From Stieleria magnilauensis (GTDB taxonomy: Bacteria; Planctomycetota; Planctomycetia; Pirellulales; Pirellulaceae): a stretch of 64,000 bases of DNA. Below are positions 24,265-33,721 of this stretch, piece after piece (position 1 is the stretch's first letter; each line of letters starts with the position of its first letter). A model generated the notes under the pieces. That model did no database searches. It saw only the letters and a program-made list of their open reading frames with translations, and had not been told where the DNA came from. The stretch is from NCBI GenBank assembly GCA_007753675.1, contig CP036432.1:9767381-9831380 (forward strand), given 5' to 3'. The position numbers and the translations under genes are program-made.

Positions 24265-24339
24265 TTTGCCAGAACAGCGCCGCACGTCCGTTTCGCCGTC
24301 GGCCTGCAGTGGTGCCGAGAAGTTCAAGAGAGGGAAGCG

Positions 24340-24355
24340 TGAAGGAGCTGTGAAG
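24340..24355 (+). promoter_or_regulatory. Phased TGAAG direct repeats upstream of DUF1559 gene
   Basis: TGAAGGAGCTGTGAAG: two TGAAG boxes start 11 bases apart, one helical turn. The same pattern occurs upstream of the second DUF1559 gene (44717 and 44728; 44812 and 44823). A binding site is inferred, not known. Confidence 0.35.
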
Positions 24356-24460
24356 AAGCCATGAGAGAACCGTTTTGGCATTGTCGTGACTGAATCGAGC
24401 ATCCACTTTCTCCGATAGGTTTTACTCTGTCAGAACACATTGAATTAAAAGGCGGGATCC

Positions 24461-25675
24461 ATGAGAGCCCAACAGGTGGGACGTTCAACGTCGCGAGTTG
24501 GTTTCACCCTGATCGAACTGCTGGTCGTGATCGCCATCATCGGGCTGTTGGCGTCGATGGCGATGCCTGCGCTCAGCAAAGCGCGTGAGGCGGCGCGCTC
24601 GGCCGCGTGCCAATCCAATTTGCGTCAATTCGGGATCGGGCTGATTTCCCGCAGCACGCAAACGCCCAGCGGCGCGTTCTGCTCGGGGAGCTTCGACTTC
24701 AAACGTGACGGCGTGCCGACGGAGGTGGGCTGGGTTTCCGACTTGGTGACGCGGGGCATTCTGCCCGGTGAGATGCTGTGCCCGAGCAATTCGGCGCGGA
24801 GCAGCAAAGCCGTCGAGGAGATGGTCGCGTTGCCGTTGTCGAATTTCGTCGCCAACGCTTGTTTCCAGGATTCCGAGCGTCTGGGCAGCGAACCGTACAC
24901 CGATTCGTCCGGGGTGGTGGTTTCTAACATCGCGCGAAAAATCGCGAACGAGGCGATTCCACCCAAGACGCCCGAACGCACCGCGCTGGTCAAGAAAAAG
25001 ATGATCGACGAGGGCTACAACACCAACTACGCCGCGTCCTGGTTCATGTTGCGGACGGAATTCAATCTGGGCCCCGACGGGAACCTTGCGCGGGTCAATC
25101 CCGCGTGCCCCGACATGGACCCGCGTGGCAGAAACGTGACCGAAGGGCCATTGGAAACGCAATACCTGGACGGTTCTCGGGCTCCCCTGTCGACGGTTCC
25201 CCTGCTCTGCGATGCCACGCCCTCGGGTTACCTGAGCGCATCGATCGGCGACCGACTGCCGGCGGGAAGCCTGTACACCACACCGATTGTGGGAGGCCCG
25301 ATCGGCAGCACCTTGCAAATGGATTTGGACGGCGACGGCGTCCCCGAGACGCCGAATCCGAACTATCTGAAGACGCCCGCCTTTTCGGCAGGTGAATCCC
25401 GCATCGGGACCGCCGGATGGTACAAGCAGCTGAACTTTTACACCCGCCAGGACTATCGCGGGATCATGCCGTTGCACAACGGCATCGCCAACTGCTTGAT
25501 GGCCGACGGGTCGGTGCAAGCGTTGTACGATGCCAACGGCGATCAATACGTCAACAATGATTTCGACGTGCCCAGCGGCGGCGGCAGCGTGATTTGGACC
25601 AGCGGTAAAACCGAGGCGGACAAGCTGACGATCGCCAGCTACCATTCGTTGAAATCGGATGGGCCGATCGAGTAG
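24461..25675 (+). CDS. DUF1559 protein with type IV pilin-like N-terminus
   Basis: 404 residues. A short basic leader is followed by [17 protein letters not shown], the prepilin peptidase and methylation motif, so residues about 15-35 form the pilin helix. After [20 protein letters not shown] comes the large DUF1559 domain, with the C-terminal H-X9-DG motif ([12 protein letters not shown]) and a [11 protein letters not shown] segment. DUF1559 proteins are greatly expanded in planctomycetes and are presumed envelope or pseudopilin proteins, but their role is not established. It shares its overall plan and upstream TGAAG boxes with the gene at 45078. Confidence 0.88.
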   Translation: MRAQQVGRSTSRVGFTLIELLVVIAIIGLLASMAMPALSKAREAARSAACQSNLRQFGIGLISRSTQTPSGAFCSGSFDFKRDGVPTEVGWVSDLVTRGILPGEMLCPSNSARSSKAVEEMVALPLSNFVANACFQDSERLGSEPYTDSSGVVVSNIARKIANEAIPPKTPERTALVKKKMIDEGYNTNYAASWFMLRTEFNLGPDGNLARVNPACPDMDPRGRNVTEGPLETQYLDGSRAPLSTVPLLCDATPSGYLSASIGDRLPAGSLYTTPIVGGPIGSTLQMDLDGDGVPETPNPNYLKTPAFSAGESRIGTAGWYKQLNFYTRQDYRGIMPLHNGIANCLMADGSVQALYDANGDQYVNNDFDVPSGGGSVIWTSGKTEADKLTIASYHSLKSDGPIE

Positions 25676-25744
25676 CTACTCGCCGGCCGGTCGGAGCGTT
25701 AGACTCTCGGGCGTCCCCTGGAACTGCTCGCCGACAAACGCTTC

Positions 25745-26527
25745 ATGAACCAACCACGGAAAAAACGCTACGGGTCACTGGACAGCTACGTGATCGACGC
25801 CGGTCAGGCCCAAACGCCTGCGGCACTGGTCATCCTTTGCCACGGCTACGGCGCCCCCGGCAGCGACCTGGTCGGAATCGCCGGCGAGTGGGCCGAGACG
25901 CTCGGTGAATCCGCCGACCAATTTCGCTTCATTTTCCCGATCGCCCCGCACAGCCTGGACGAACTGGGGCTGCCATCGGGACGCGCCTGGTGGATGCTGA
26001 ACATGGCTCGCATGATGGATGCGATCCAAGCGCAGCAATTTGATGAGCTGCACCACGAAACCCCACCGGGTTTAGAGGAGTCTCGCAGGGCACTGTCGCA
26101 GTTGGTCAACGCTGCCCGCGAAGAACTGGCCGAGCAACGGGGCTGTGATGTCGACGCGATCCGGTTCGCACTGGGAGGATTTTCGCAAGGTGCCATGTTG
26201 GCGATGGACACGGCCCTTCGCGGCCCGATTCCGGCGCCCGAATTGTTGATCCAGTTTTCGGGATCGGTGATCTGTCAGAGTGGTTGGACCGAATCGTTGT
26301 CGCGTCTGCAGAAGACCCGTGTCTACCAGTCGCACGGAACCCAGGACCCGATCCTGCCGTTCCCGTCCGCCGAGCGACTGCGCGATCTGCTTGTCGCGGC
26401 CGACGTCGACCTCGAGTTCCACCCCTTCTTTGGGCCGCATACGATCGACGGAGAGGCGATTGCGTCGACCGCGATTGCCCTGCAACAATTGCTCGACCCT
26501 CCCTCGCACGGAAACACCGCCCCATGA
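25745..26527 (+). CDS. Phospholipase/carboxylesterase-family alpha/beta hydrolase
   Basis: 260 residues with the catalytic triad positions visible: nucleophile Ser in GGFSQGAML, Asp in HGTQDPILPF, and His in FFGPHTIDG, plus the oxyanion region ILCHGYGAPGSDL. This is the carboxylesterase 2 (YpfH/acyl-protein thioesterase-like) family, cytosolic since no signal peptide is present. It overlaps the next gene by ATGA, so the two are made together. Confidence 0.88.
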   Translation: MNQPRKKRYGSLDSYVIDAGQAQTPAALVILCHGYGAPGSDLVGIAGEWAETLGESADQFRFIFPIAPHSLDELGLPSGRAWWMLNMARMMDAIQAQQFDELHHETPPGLEESRRALSQLVNAAREELAEQRGCDVDAIRFALGGFSQGAMLAMDTALRGPIPAPELLIQFSGSVICQSGWTESLSRLQKTRVYQSHGTQDPILPFPSAERLRDLLVAADVDLEFHPFFGPHTIDGEAIASTAIALQQLLDPPSHGNTAP

Positions 26528-27081
26528 TTCGTCTTGCAAGTCGCCGTCCGGAATCCGAGGAGTTTGACAGTGAGTATCACGGTCAATTGATTGCCCGCGT
26601 CGAAGGGGACTGCGCGATCAAGATTCTGCGACACCAACTGCATTGGATCTGCGACTTGGCCAGCAGCATCAGCACCGAACAGGTCGACCGGATCCACGCC
26701 CCTTACCAGTGGACGATCCGGCAAGTGTTTGAGCATTGCGCCAACGCGGAGCGAATGTTCGGCTATCGGATGATGTGTTTGGCCGACGGCAGTGGGCCCA
26801 CGTTACCCAATTGGGACGAAAATGTTTCCGCCGCCAGCCGATTCGGATTAGGCAATTTCTCTTGCCTGGCCGCCGAGTTGGGCGATCTGAGAAAAGCGAA
26901 CCTGGGGCTGCTGCAGCGGCTTTCCCCCCGCGCTTGGGACGGCTCGGGAATGGTCGCCGGCCACCGGGTGAGCGTTCGTGCCGTCGCTTGGCTCACCGCC
27001 GGACATCTGCTGCACCACTTTGAAATCGTCGAAAACCGCTGTGGGGTCACTGCGACGCGCGGCCCCGCCATGTTAGAGTGA
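26524..27081 (+). CDS. DinB-like superfamily protein
   Basis: 185 residues starting at the ATG that overlaps the esterase stop. It looks like a four-helix DinB/YfiT-type bundle: His-containing helices [33 protein letters not shown] and [15 protein letters not shown] give the three metal-ligand positions typical of the fold. Members act as metal-dependent thiol transferases or remain unassigned; the actual reaction here is not known. Confidence 0.82.
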   Translation: MIRLASRRPESEEFDSEYHGQLIARVEGDCAIKILRHQLHWICDLASSISTEQVDRIHAPYQWTIRQVFEHCANAERMFGYRMMCLADGSGPTLPNWDENVSAASRFGLGNFSCLAAELGDLRKANLGLLQRLSPRAWDGSGMVAGHRVSVRAVAWLTAGHLLHHFEIVENRCGVTATRGPAMLE

Positions 27082-27115
27082 TGGATTCTATTTCCCACTC
27101 TCGCTAATCACAACG

Positions 27116-28279
27116 ATGTTCGTCGACCGCGTCCAAATTGAACTTCACGCCGGAAAGGGCGGGGACGGATGCTCCAGCATGCGCCGCGAAAAATACATTC
27201 CGCGCGGGGGCCCCGACGGTGGCAACGGCGGGCACGGCGCCAGCCTGATTCTGGAAGCCAGGTTGGGGGTCAATTCGCTGGCCGCGTTTGCCAATCGAAA
27301 GTTCATTCGGGCGGGTAACGGACGGCAAGGCCAGGGGGCGATGTGCCATGGGCGAAAGGCCGAGGACCAGACGCTGTACGTTCCGCCGGGGACCCTGGTG
27401 ATCGACGCCGAGCAGGGTTTTGTCATCAAAGACCTGAAACACCACGGCGATTCGTTCGTCGTCGCACGCGGCGGCAAGGGCGGCAAGGGGAACGCCCATT
27501 TCAAAAGCAGCACCAATCAGGCGCCGCGAGAATTTCAGCGTGGCGAGGAGGGTGAAGTCCGCAGCGTCATCCTGGAACTGCGTTCGATCGCCGATGTCGG
27601 CCTGATCGGCAAACCCAATGCGGGGAAAAGCACGCTGCTGAGCCGGATCACGAGTGCCCGCCCAGAAATCGCCGACTACCCCTTCACCACCAAACATCCC
27701 AACTTGGGCATCGTCGAACTCGATGAAGCACGTTCCTTTGTCTTGGCCGACATCCCGGGACTGATCGAAGGGGCCAGCGATGGCCTGGGCCTGGGACATG
27801 AATTCCTCAAGCACATCGAACGCGCCGGCTTGCTGGTCCATCTGGTCGAACCCGAACCGTCCGACCAGTCGGATCCGCTGGACAACTACCGAGCCATCCG
27901 AAGCGAGTTGTCGCAGTACGACCAGGCACTTGCCGATCGCGACGAAATCTTGGTCATCACCAAGAGTGAGATGCCGCAGGCGGCCGAGGTCGCCGAGCGG
28001 CTGCGCGAAGAAACCGACCGGCCCGTGCTGCTGATCAGCGCCATGACCGGAGCCGGTTTGAACGAGTTTACCGAAGCGGTGATGACGCGGGTCCAACAGC
28101 GTCGCAAGGCGCAGTTGGAAGCCGGCGAGGACGTTCCGGTGTTGCGGGAATCCCAGCTCGCGACCGAAAAACGAAAAGTGCCGCCGCACCTGCGGGGTGC
28201 GACCGCACAGCTTTCCAATGAGCATCAAGCCAAAGACTTTGATACCGTCGTCGACACCTCGGATGAGGATGCGCCGTGA
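27116..28279 (+). CDS. obg: Obg (CgtA) GTPase
   Basis: 387 residues. The Gly-rich Obg fold is clear ([41 protein letters not shown]), followed by the G domain: G1 [10 protein letters not shown]2 YPFTT, G3 [10 protein letters not shown]5 ISAMTGAG. The G4 position reads ITKSE where NKxD is usual, so the specificity Asp is Glu. Obg acts in late 50S assembly and stress control. It usually follows rplU-rpmA; here it is coupled to coaX (GTGA) and rplU lies 35 kb away. Confidence 0.93.
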   Translation: MFVDRVQIELHAGKGGDGCSSMRREKYIPRGGPDGGNGGHGASLILEARLGVNSLAAFANRKFIRAGNGRQGQGAMCHGRKAEDQTLYVPPGTLVIDAEQGFVIKDLKHHGDSFVVARGGKGGKGNAHFKSSTNQAPREFQRGEEGEVRSVILELRSIADVGLIGKPNAGKSTLLSRITSARPEIADYPFTTKHPNLGIVELDEARSFVLADIPGLIEGASDGLGLGHEFLKHIERAGLLVHLVEPEPSDQSDPLDNYRAIRSELSQYDQALADRDEILVITKSEMPQAAEVAERLREETDRPVLLISAMTGAGLNEFTEAVMTRVQQRRKAQLEAGEDVPVLRESQLATEKRKVPPHLRGATAQLSNEHQAKDFDTVVDTSDEDAP

Positions 28280-29190
28280 CGCCGGCTGAGACGATTGCTG
28301 CGATCGATGTCGGCAACTCAGCGATCAAAGTCGCGCTGGCCAACACCTCCGAGCTGCTCGCCGGCGAAGTGAATTCCAATGCCCCCGACGACGCGTTGCG
28401 TTACCAGACGTTTCCATTGGACCAGCCGCAATGGGACAAACAGGTCTGTCGCTGGGTGCAGCAGCAGACCGGCCGGTCGGAAGTTTCGTGGCGGGTTTCG
28501 ACGGTCAACCACGCCGCCAGCCGTCCGTTGCATGATGCCGTCTGCGCCTGTTGGGAATCCGCACCGTCAACCGCCGGTGGTCCGCGGCAAGTGGATTGGC
28601 GTCACTTGTCCAGCCACGATGTCCCGCTGCAAATTCGAGTCGACGCGCCGGAGAAAGTCGGAATCGATCGTCTGCTGAGTGCCTATGCCGCATCCAACCG
28701 TTTCGATCCGCCGCTGGTCGTCGTCGACGCCGGTTCGGCCGTGACGGTCGACTGCGTCCGCCCATCTCCCGATGCTCCGCCGGTGTTTGTCGGTGGGGCG
28801 ATCCTGCCGGGGATTCGGCTTCAACATGCCGCACTGGTGACGGGAACCGAAGGACTCCAGCAAGCGACGCTGGAAACCGCTCCCGACGGGACCGGGGCGA
28901 TGGCTCCGGCGACCAACACCCGGCAAGCGATTCGTTTGGGCGTGCTGGCGGCCGTCGTCGGAGGCGTCGAACGACTGGCACGGGAGTACGCGGGATTCTC
29001 CCCATCCTGCCATGCACACGAAAACGGTGATGCGGACGGTGCCTTTCGGATCGTACTGAGCGGCGGGGACGCAGCAACGATCTCGCCCTACATGCGAGCC
29101 CAGCACGAACTCGTTCCCAATTTAGTCTGTCTGGGGATATTGGATCTGGCAATTCGACAATGCCAGTTTGCCCCGAGCGGGCTAGAATGA
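28276..29190 (+). CDS. coaX: Type III pantothenate kinase
   Basis: 304 residues from a GTG overlapping the obg stop. The acetate-kinase-like fold has the expected motifs: [13 protein letters not shown] (phosphate 1), [28 protein letters not shown] (phosphate 2), [21 protein letters not shown] and [10 protein letters not shown]. CoaX phosphorylates pantothenate with ATP in the first step of CoA synthesis. It is somewhat longer than the usual 255-260 residues. Confidence 0.9.
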   Translation: MTPAETIAAIDVGNSAIKVALANTSELLAGEVNSNAPDDALRYQTFPLDQPQWDKQVCRWVQQQTGRSEVSWRVSTVNHAASRPLHDAVCACWESAPSTAGGPRQVDWRHLSSHDVPLQIRVDAPEKVGIDRLLSAYAASNRFDPPLVVVDAGSAVTVDCVRPSPDAPPVFVGGAILPGIRLQHAALVTGTEGLQQATLETAPDGTGAMAPATNTRQAIRLGVLAAVVGGVERLAREYAGFSPSCHAHENGDADGAFRIVLSGGDAATISPYMRAQHELVPNLVCLGILDLAIRQCQFAPSGLE

Positions 29191-29228
29191 TCTGACGACA
29201 CGCCCGATCCCCGCTTGCCCTCGAAGAA

Positions 29229-30950
29229 ATGTCCGCATCGAAACTTTCCGACCTGTTGCCGATTCGCACGTCGGCCGACAAACCCAACGCCTATCAAGTG
29301 TTCGGTTTGAAAAGCGGAGAATCGGACCCGGCGAAGATCACCGCGGCGATGCAACGCGTTTACGAGGGATTGAAGCAATCCAAGCCGACCGCCGATCCGC
29401 TGGTCTGGAAACAGGCGGCAAAGCTCGCCGAAGCGGCGCGAAAACAGTTGGAAGATCCACAGCAACGTCGCGCACTGGACGCCAGTCTAGGCGTGGCGGT
29501 CGACACCGCACGCGAATCCGGGCCGAGCACTGACTCCGGCACCGCGTCTGCTACTGCGGCCGAGCCGGACGATCCCTTGGCGTCACTGTTGCCCCGTTCC
29601 AAACCGCTGCCCACCTCCGCTGCCGGATCTTCGACCGACGGCGCGCCCGCCACTCGCGCCGCCGCGGTGCTGGGGGTGCCACCCGGATTGGCGACTCCGG
29701 CGACCGATCGCAGCGGCAACGCGCCCACGGCAGCCGTGCCGGCGCTGGGCACACCACCGCTGGGAACACCGGCAACGTCTGCGGATCCCACCACCGCCAG
29801 TCAACCGGGCGGTCAACCGGCCAGTGGAAACGCGCCGATCCCGTGGTCGCCGCCGAAACCGAAAAAGAAACGCCGCCGCAAGAAGACCGGACTGTTTCTG
29901 TTCGGCGTGTTTGTGTTGGTGATGTTGGGGGCAATCATCGGCCTGCTGCAATTCCTGACCCAGGGTGGGCAGATCGCGTTGCGTCCGGACGGTCTGCCCG
30001 CAGACAACGGCGTCGTGGTCGCCGAGCCGAGACCCGATTCGGATCGACCGCTTCCCACCGCAGCCGACCGTGATGGCGTGCTCGGCGAGGTGGCCGCCAG
30101 CGGGATCGCAGATTCGCTGCGCAAACCCAACAGCGCGGCGACGACGAATCCCGGTCGCGAGTCAAGCAACGTCGATCCACCAACCAGTCCGACACCAACG
30201 CCGACGAATCCGACACCAACGCCGACGAATCCGACACCAACGCCGACCAGTCCGACGCCGACCAGTCCAACGCCGGCGAGCATGATGCCGCCGGTCGGGA
30301 TGTCGATTCCCGAGACGCCGATGACCCCCGAACCGCCGGCGACCGGCTCGACGCCTTCCACTCCGACTCCAACGGCGCCCCCGACTCCTGCGCCCGCCAT
30401 GACGGCGGAGCGTGTCGCCGCCAATCAGGCCAAGATCGAAGCGGTCCAGCAGCTGATTCGAACGGCCGATTGGGATCAGATGAAACCCGCCGCCGAGGCG
30501 TTGACGAAACTTGATCTCGATGCGGAGCAATCCAAGCGTGCCAGCGCACTCTATGACATCGCCGACCTGGCGACCTTTTATCGCGGCGCGATCGGTCGTG
30601 GGTTGGCGACACTCAACACGGGAAGCACCTTTGATTATGTCGAAGGCCTACCGGTCATCGTCGTCGAAGTCTCACCCGAGATGTTGGCGATCCAGTTCAA
30701 CAAGCGAACACGATCGTTCACCGTCGACGACATGCCGCCACGGCTGACGGAAAAGATCACGTCTTTTGCGCTTTCCCCTGAACGTCCCGACGCGGTCGCC
30801 GGTCAAGCATTGTATCGTCTGATTCACCCCAAGTGGCGCGTCGAGTATCGTGACGACACGTTTGCACAGCTCGCGGCCATCGACGGCCAACTCGAACAAG
30901 TTGACACGGCGATGCTGCAACAAGTCGCCAAAGAACTCTTTTCAGAATAG
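29229..30950 (+). CDS. Membrane protein with J-domain-like N-terminus and Pro/Thr repeat linker
   Basis: 573 residues. Residues about 20-80 (NAYQVFGLKSGESDPAKITA, AARKQLEDPQQRRALDA) resemble a degenerate J-domain-like module without the HPD motif. A low-complexity Ala/Pro/Thr stretch precedes a basic KKKRRRKKTG and one membrane helix (LFLFGVFVLVMLGAIIGLLQ). Outside lies a Pro-Thr repeat linker (PTPTNPT repeated, about residues 320-350) and a C-terminal domain of about 180 residues with no recognised family. It probably spans the cytoplasmic membrane. It ends directly against the next start (TAG then ATG). Confidence 0.7.
   Translation: MSASKLSDLLPIRTSADKPNAYQVFGLKSGESDPAKITAAMQRVYEGLKQSKPTADPLVWKQAAKLAEAARKQLEDPQQRRALDASLGVAVDTARESGPSTDSGTASATAAEPDDPLASLLPRSKPLPTSAAGSSTDGAPATRAAAVLGVPPGLATPATDRSGNAPTAAVPALGTPPLGTPATSADPTTASQPGGQPASGNAPIPWSPPKPKKKRRRKKTGLFLFGVFVLVMLGAIIGLLQFLTQGGQIALRPDGLPADNGVVVAEPRPDSDRPLPTAADRDGVLGEVAASGIADSLRKPNSAATTNPGRESSNVDPPTSPTPTPTNPTPTPTNPTPTPTSPTPTSPTPASMMPPVGMSIPETPMTPEPPATGSTPSTPTPTAPPTPAPAMTAERVAANQAKIEAVQQLIRTADWDQMKPAAEALTKLDLDAEQSKRASALYDIADLATFYRGAIGRGLATLNTGSTFDYVEGLPVIVVEVSPEMLAIQFNKRTRSFTVDDMPPRLTEKITSFALSPERPDAVAGQALYRLIHPKWRVEYRDDTFAQLAAIDGQLEQVDTAMLQQVAKELFSE
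30187..30269 (+). repeat. Short tandem repeat coding a Pro-Thr linker
   Basis: A 21-base unit (CCGACACCAACGCCGACGAA with one more base) is repeated three times and decays into CCGACGCCGACCAGT units. It encodes TPTPTNP-like repeats and is likely variable in length between strains. Confidence 0.75.
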
Positions 30951-32228
30951 ATGCCACATTCGATCGAAGCTTCACCTCCCGATGGTACGATCGCTTCGGC
31001 CATCGCGACGCTGGAGAAATTGATTTCCTTTCCTTCGGTCAGCGCGAAAAGCAACGTCGACATCAACGACTGGTGCGCGGCCACACTCGCCCAAATGGGG
31101 TTCACGATTTGGCGCAGCGGATACCGCGATGAGCGTAGCGTGCGCAAGGCAAACCTGGTCGCGGTCCGCAACCCTGTCGGGACGGAGCAGCACGAGACCT
31201 CTGCCGATCACCGCGCCGCGGCGGCGTCTCATCAAGGGCTCGCGTATTTTTGTCACACCGATGTCGTGCCGGCCAAGAAGTGGGTGGGCGCCCCGACTCT
31301 ATCGAGTCCTTCCACCGACGATGCCGCGAAGGGACCGTTTGATGCGGCGGGACCGTTTGATGCGGTGGTGAGCGACGATCGAGTGTATGGACGCGGTGCG
31401 TGTGACATGAAGGGTTCGTTGGCGGCGATGCTGTCCGCAGTGGCTCGCGTCGATGCCCGTCAACAAACCGCACCGATCTGGATGGTGTGCACCGCCGACG
31501 AAGAAGTCGGATTCAACGGCGCTAAACACCTCGTCGATCACTGCGACGGTTATCGCGAACTGGTCCGCGCCGATCCCGTCTCGGTGATCGGCGAGCCGAC
31601 GGAGATGAATGTCGTTTACGCGCACAAGGGGATCCAGGGGTTCACCGTCCACAGTCGAGGTCGCGCCGGTCATAGTGCGACCAACTTTGGAATCAATGCG
31701 AACGAGGCGATGGTGCCGATGCTGGTCAAGCTGTTGGAGCTTTGCCGGCGGACACGTGACGACGCGGGATTGCAAGACGATCGTTTCGACCCGCCGGTGT
31801 TGTCTTGGAACTTTGGCGTCAGTGACCACAGCAACGTCGTCAACATCACGCCCGAGCGCAGTGACGCCTGGGTCAGTTTCCGCACGATGCCGGAGGTGGA
31901 TGCGACGGAGTTGGTGGCCGAAGCGAACGCGACCGCGCGTCGGCTCGGCTTGACCGTGACGCCGATCGCCGGCTGCGACCCGCTGTGGACCGATCCCGAC
32001 AGCGAGATCGTGTCGCAATTTCAAGCGATCGCCGGCACGCGATCCCAGACCGTTTGCTACGCGACCGACGGCGGCGTGCTGGGGGAATTGTCGCGGCGCA
32101 TCGTGATCGGCCCCGGCAGCATCGCCCAAGCACACACCGTCGACGAATGGATCGCCATCGATCAACTGAGCCGCGGCATCGACTGCTACGAAAAAGCCCT
32201 CCGCCACTGGTGCACCGACGTGGCCTAA
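30951..32228 (+). CDS. M20-family metallopeptidase, ArgE/DapE-like
   Basis: 425 residues. Zinc-ligand and catalytic motifs are in order: CHTDVVP, GRGACDMKGSLAAM, ADEEVGFNGAK, the dimerisation-domain HSRGRAGHSA, and the final AQAHTVDEWI. The family removes acyl groups from amino acids (for example N-acetylornithine); the substrate here is not decided by neighbours. An 18-base tandem duplication (GGACCGTTTGATGCGG twice) has inserted six residues (KGPFDAAGPFDA) in a loop. The last codons and stop lie in a dispersed repeat. Confidence 0.85.
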   Translation: MPHSIEASPPDGTIASAIATLEKLISFPSVSAKSNVDINDWCAATLAQMGFTIWRSGYRDERSVRKANLVAVRNPVGTEQHETSADHRAAAASHQGLAYFCHTDVVPAKKWVGAPTLSSPSTDDAAKGPFDAAGPFDAVVSDDRVYGRGACDMKGSLAAMLSAVARVDARQQTAPIWMVCTADEEVGFNGAKHLVDHCDGYRELVRADPVSVIGEPTEMNVVYAHKGIQGFTVHSRGRAGHSATNFGINANEAMVPMLVKLLELCRRTRDDAGLQDDRFDPPVLSWNFGVSDHSNVVNITPERSDAWVSFRTMPEVDATELVAEANATARRLGLTVTPIAGCDPLWTDPDSEIVSQFQAIAGTRSQTVCYATDGGVLGELSRRIVIGPGSIAQAHTVDEWIAIDQLSRGIDCYEKALRHWCTDVA

Positions 32229-32301
32229 GCTTCCAGCTTGCGATCACCTGCCTAAGCTTCCAGCTTGCGATCTCCACGTGGCGTAAGCTTCCAGCTTGCG
32301 A
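32219..32301. repeat. Three copies of TAAGCTTCCAGCTTGCG repeat
   Basis: Copies begin at 32226, 32253 and 32284, the third preceded by GTGGCG. The first TAA is the stop codon of the M20 gene. The core AAGCTTCCAGCTT is itself a short palindrome. Confidence 0.8.
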
Positions 32302-32343
32302 CCCCCCGCGACGTTTCGTCGCGCGGCATGCGTCGCATGCCGA

Positions 32344-32475
32344 GCGTCACGCGAAGCGTAACCAGGGGTGGCAAGCAAGATGCTTACCCCACCCCGCATG
32401 CTGCGCGTCACGCGAAGCGTACCCAGTGGGCGGCAAGCAAGATGCTTACCCCACCCCAAGCAAGAGGCTTACCCC
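32344..32475. repeat. Direct repeat of about 52 bp, two copies plus a fragment
   Basis: The unit runs from GCGTCACGCGAAGCG to GCAAGCAAGATGCTTACCCC; copies lie at 32344-32395 and 32404-32457, with a fragment (CAAGAGGCTTACCCCA) after them that overlaps the end of the Trm112-like gene. Confidence 0.75.
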
Positions 32476-32732
32476 ACGGTCCCCGGGTCCAACTCGATCG
32501 CGGCGTCGGCGATCAGGGTGGGGATCCCGCCCCGGACGGGATACAGGCGCGCACCATCTGCGGTGGTAAGCCCTTGGTCCAATGCACTTTCGACCAGTTG
32601 GTCGGAGGCATCGCGGACCAATCCCTGGGCAATTTTTTCGTTCAAGTCGACGATCACCGCAGGGGACGAAATCTGCAACGTTTGCCCCGAAATCGGGCAC
32701 TGAACCAAGTGGAGAAGTTTTTCATCGAGCAT
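32469..32732 (-). CDS. Trm112-like protein
   Basis: 87 residues from ATG 32732. The sequence LLHLVQCPISGQTLQ and LYPVRGGIPTLIADAAIEL fits the Trm112/UPF0434 family, small zinc-ribbon-like partners of methyltransferases, though only one of the usual Cys residues is retained at each expected place. The extreme C-terminus lies within the repeat cluster, so the last residues may be repeat-derived. A longer start (ATG 32780) is possible. Confidence 0.75.
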   Translation of the reverse strand: MLDEKLLHLVQCPISGQTLQISSPAVIVDLNEKIAQGLVRDASDQLVESALDQGLTTADGARLYPVRGGIPTLIADAAIELDPGTVG

Positions 32733-32899
32733 CTTTTTTTGTTCCGACGTGGGTATTGTTTCGAGTTGGCACGGTTCCATACCGATTCTGGGAAGGTGGC
32801 GATCGTGCGGAACTGACACGCCTGCATCGCCAGCCTTTCTTTTCAGTTGGAACCATTCACGCCGGGCATGAAATGGCTTGGGCGGGGAGTTTAACGAGC

Positions 32900-33682
32900 A
32901 TGAACGTTCGCAAAACGGAATTGTTACGCAAGACAGCGGCCACGTTGTTCGTCGCAGCGGGCTCGATGGCCCTTTCCGGCGGGGCTGGTGCACAGGCCCC
33001 CTCCGGCGATCTGCACAAGGACCCGGTGACCGGCGATATCTATCGTACCGTGACGCAGCGGATCACGCGTCCGGTGGTCGAGGACCGCGTCGAACGCCAA
33101 GAAACCGTCGTGCATCGTCCGGAAACCGTCACGGAGATCCGACCGGAAGTCCGCACCAGCTACTCCCCCGTCACTCAGATGAAATGGATGCCCTATGTGG
33201 AAGGACGCTGGAACCCGTTCCGGCAGCCCACGGTCGCCTATCGTCAAGTCCCCGAAACCCGTTGGGAAGCCCGCAGCGAGGTCGTCAACCGCGCGACCAC
33301 TCAAACGCGTTGGGTCGCTGAAAAACGGACGGTGGAAGTGCCGAAACGGACCGTCCGCTACGAAACCACCGAACAAAAGGGGCTGGAACTGGTCGCCCGT
33401 GCGATGCCGCAACCGAGCATCGGATCCAACGTCGCCCCGGAAGTCGCCGCACGGCTGCGGCCGATTTCGACGACCACCGACGGGACCTATGCCACCCAGC
33501 CCGTCACGGCGATCGCGTCCAACACCGTCGGTCGATCGACCAGCGAACCGCCGATGCGTAGTTCCATGCAATCCGGAATGCGAACCAACGTGCTGCAACC
33601 GGCCAACGGGCTCGGTGCGCCGGTCCCGACCAACGCCGGGACGGTGATCGCGACGGTGCCTTCGTTCTCGGTCTATCGATAG
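32900..33682 (+). CDS. Secreted protein with Arg/Thr/Val/Glu repeats
   Basis: 260 residues from the ATG at 32900, preceded by GGCGGGGAG. Residues 1-32 look like a signal peptide ending AGAQA. The mature part is built of short, diverged beta-like repeats with alternating charged and aliphatic residues (ITRPVVEDRVERQETVVHRP, ETRWEARSEVVNRATTQTRW, TVEVPKRTVRYETTEQ). No enzyme motif is seen. Such repetitive exported proteins are common in Pirellulaceae and may be wall or surface components; that is inference. Confidence 0.7.
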   Translation: MNVRKTELLRKTAATLFVAAGSMALSGGAGAQAPSGDLHKDPVTGDIYRTVTQRITRPVVEDRVERQETVVHRPETVTEIRPEVRTSYSPVTQMKWMPYVEGRWNPFRQPTVAYRQVPETRWEARSEVVNRATTQTRWVAEKRTVEVPKRTVRYETTEQKGLELVARAMPQPSIGSNVAPEVAARLRPISTTTDGTYATQPVTAIASNTVGRSTSEPPMRSSMQSGMRTNVLQPANGLGAPVPTNAGTVIATVPSFSVYR

Positions 33683-33691
33683 CATCGGGCC

Positions 33692-33717
33692 CATTGGCAT
33701 GCACAGCATGCCCTACG
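33692..33717. repeat. Second copy of the GCATGCACAGC...GCCCTACG repeat
   Basis: Matches 2616-2641 at 25 of 26 positions; both lie just outside a gene. Confidence 0.7.
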
Positions 33718-33721
33718 TGTC

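Larger units (their letters stand above)
24063..24460. other. Divergent intergenic region with repeat and possible control boxes
   Basis: No gene. It contains the inverted element at 24156-24264 and the phased TGAAG boxes at 24340-24355 ahead of the DUF1559 gene, and must hold promoters for both flanking genes. Confidence 0.5.

Noticed and set aside
24485-25645. Minus-strand frame of 386 codons opposite the DUF1559 gene
   Set aside because: The plus strand carries a clear pilin motif and the H-X9-DG motif.
27104-28228. Minus-strand frame of 374 codons opposite obg
   Set aside because: obg is certain from its G motifs; the antisense frame is a GC-content effect.
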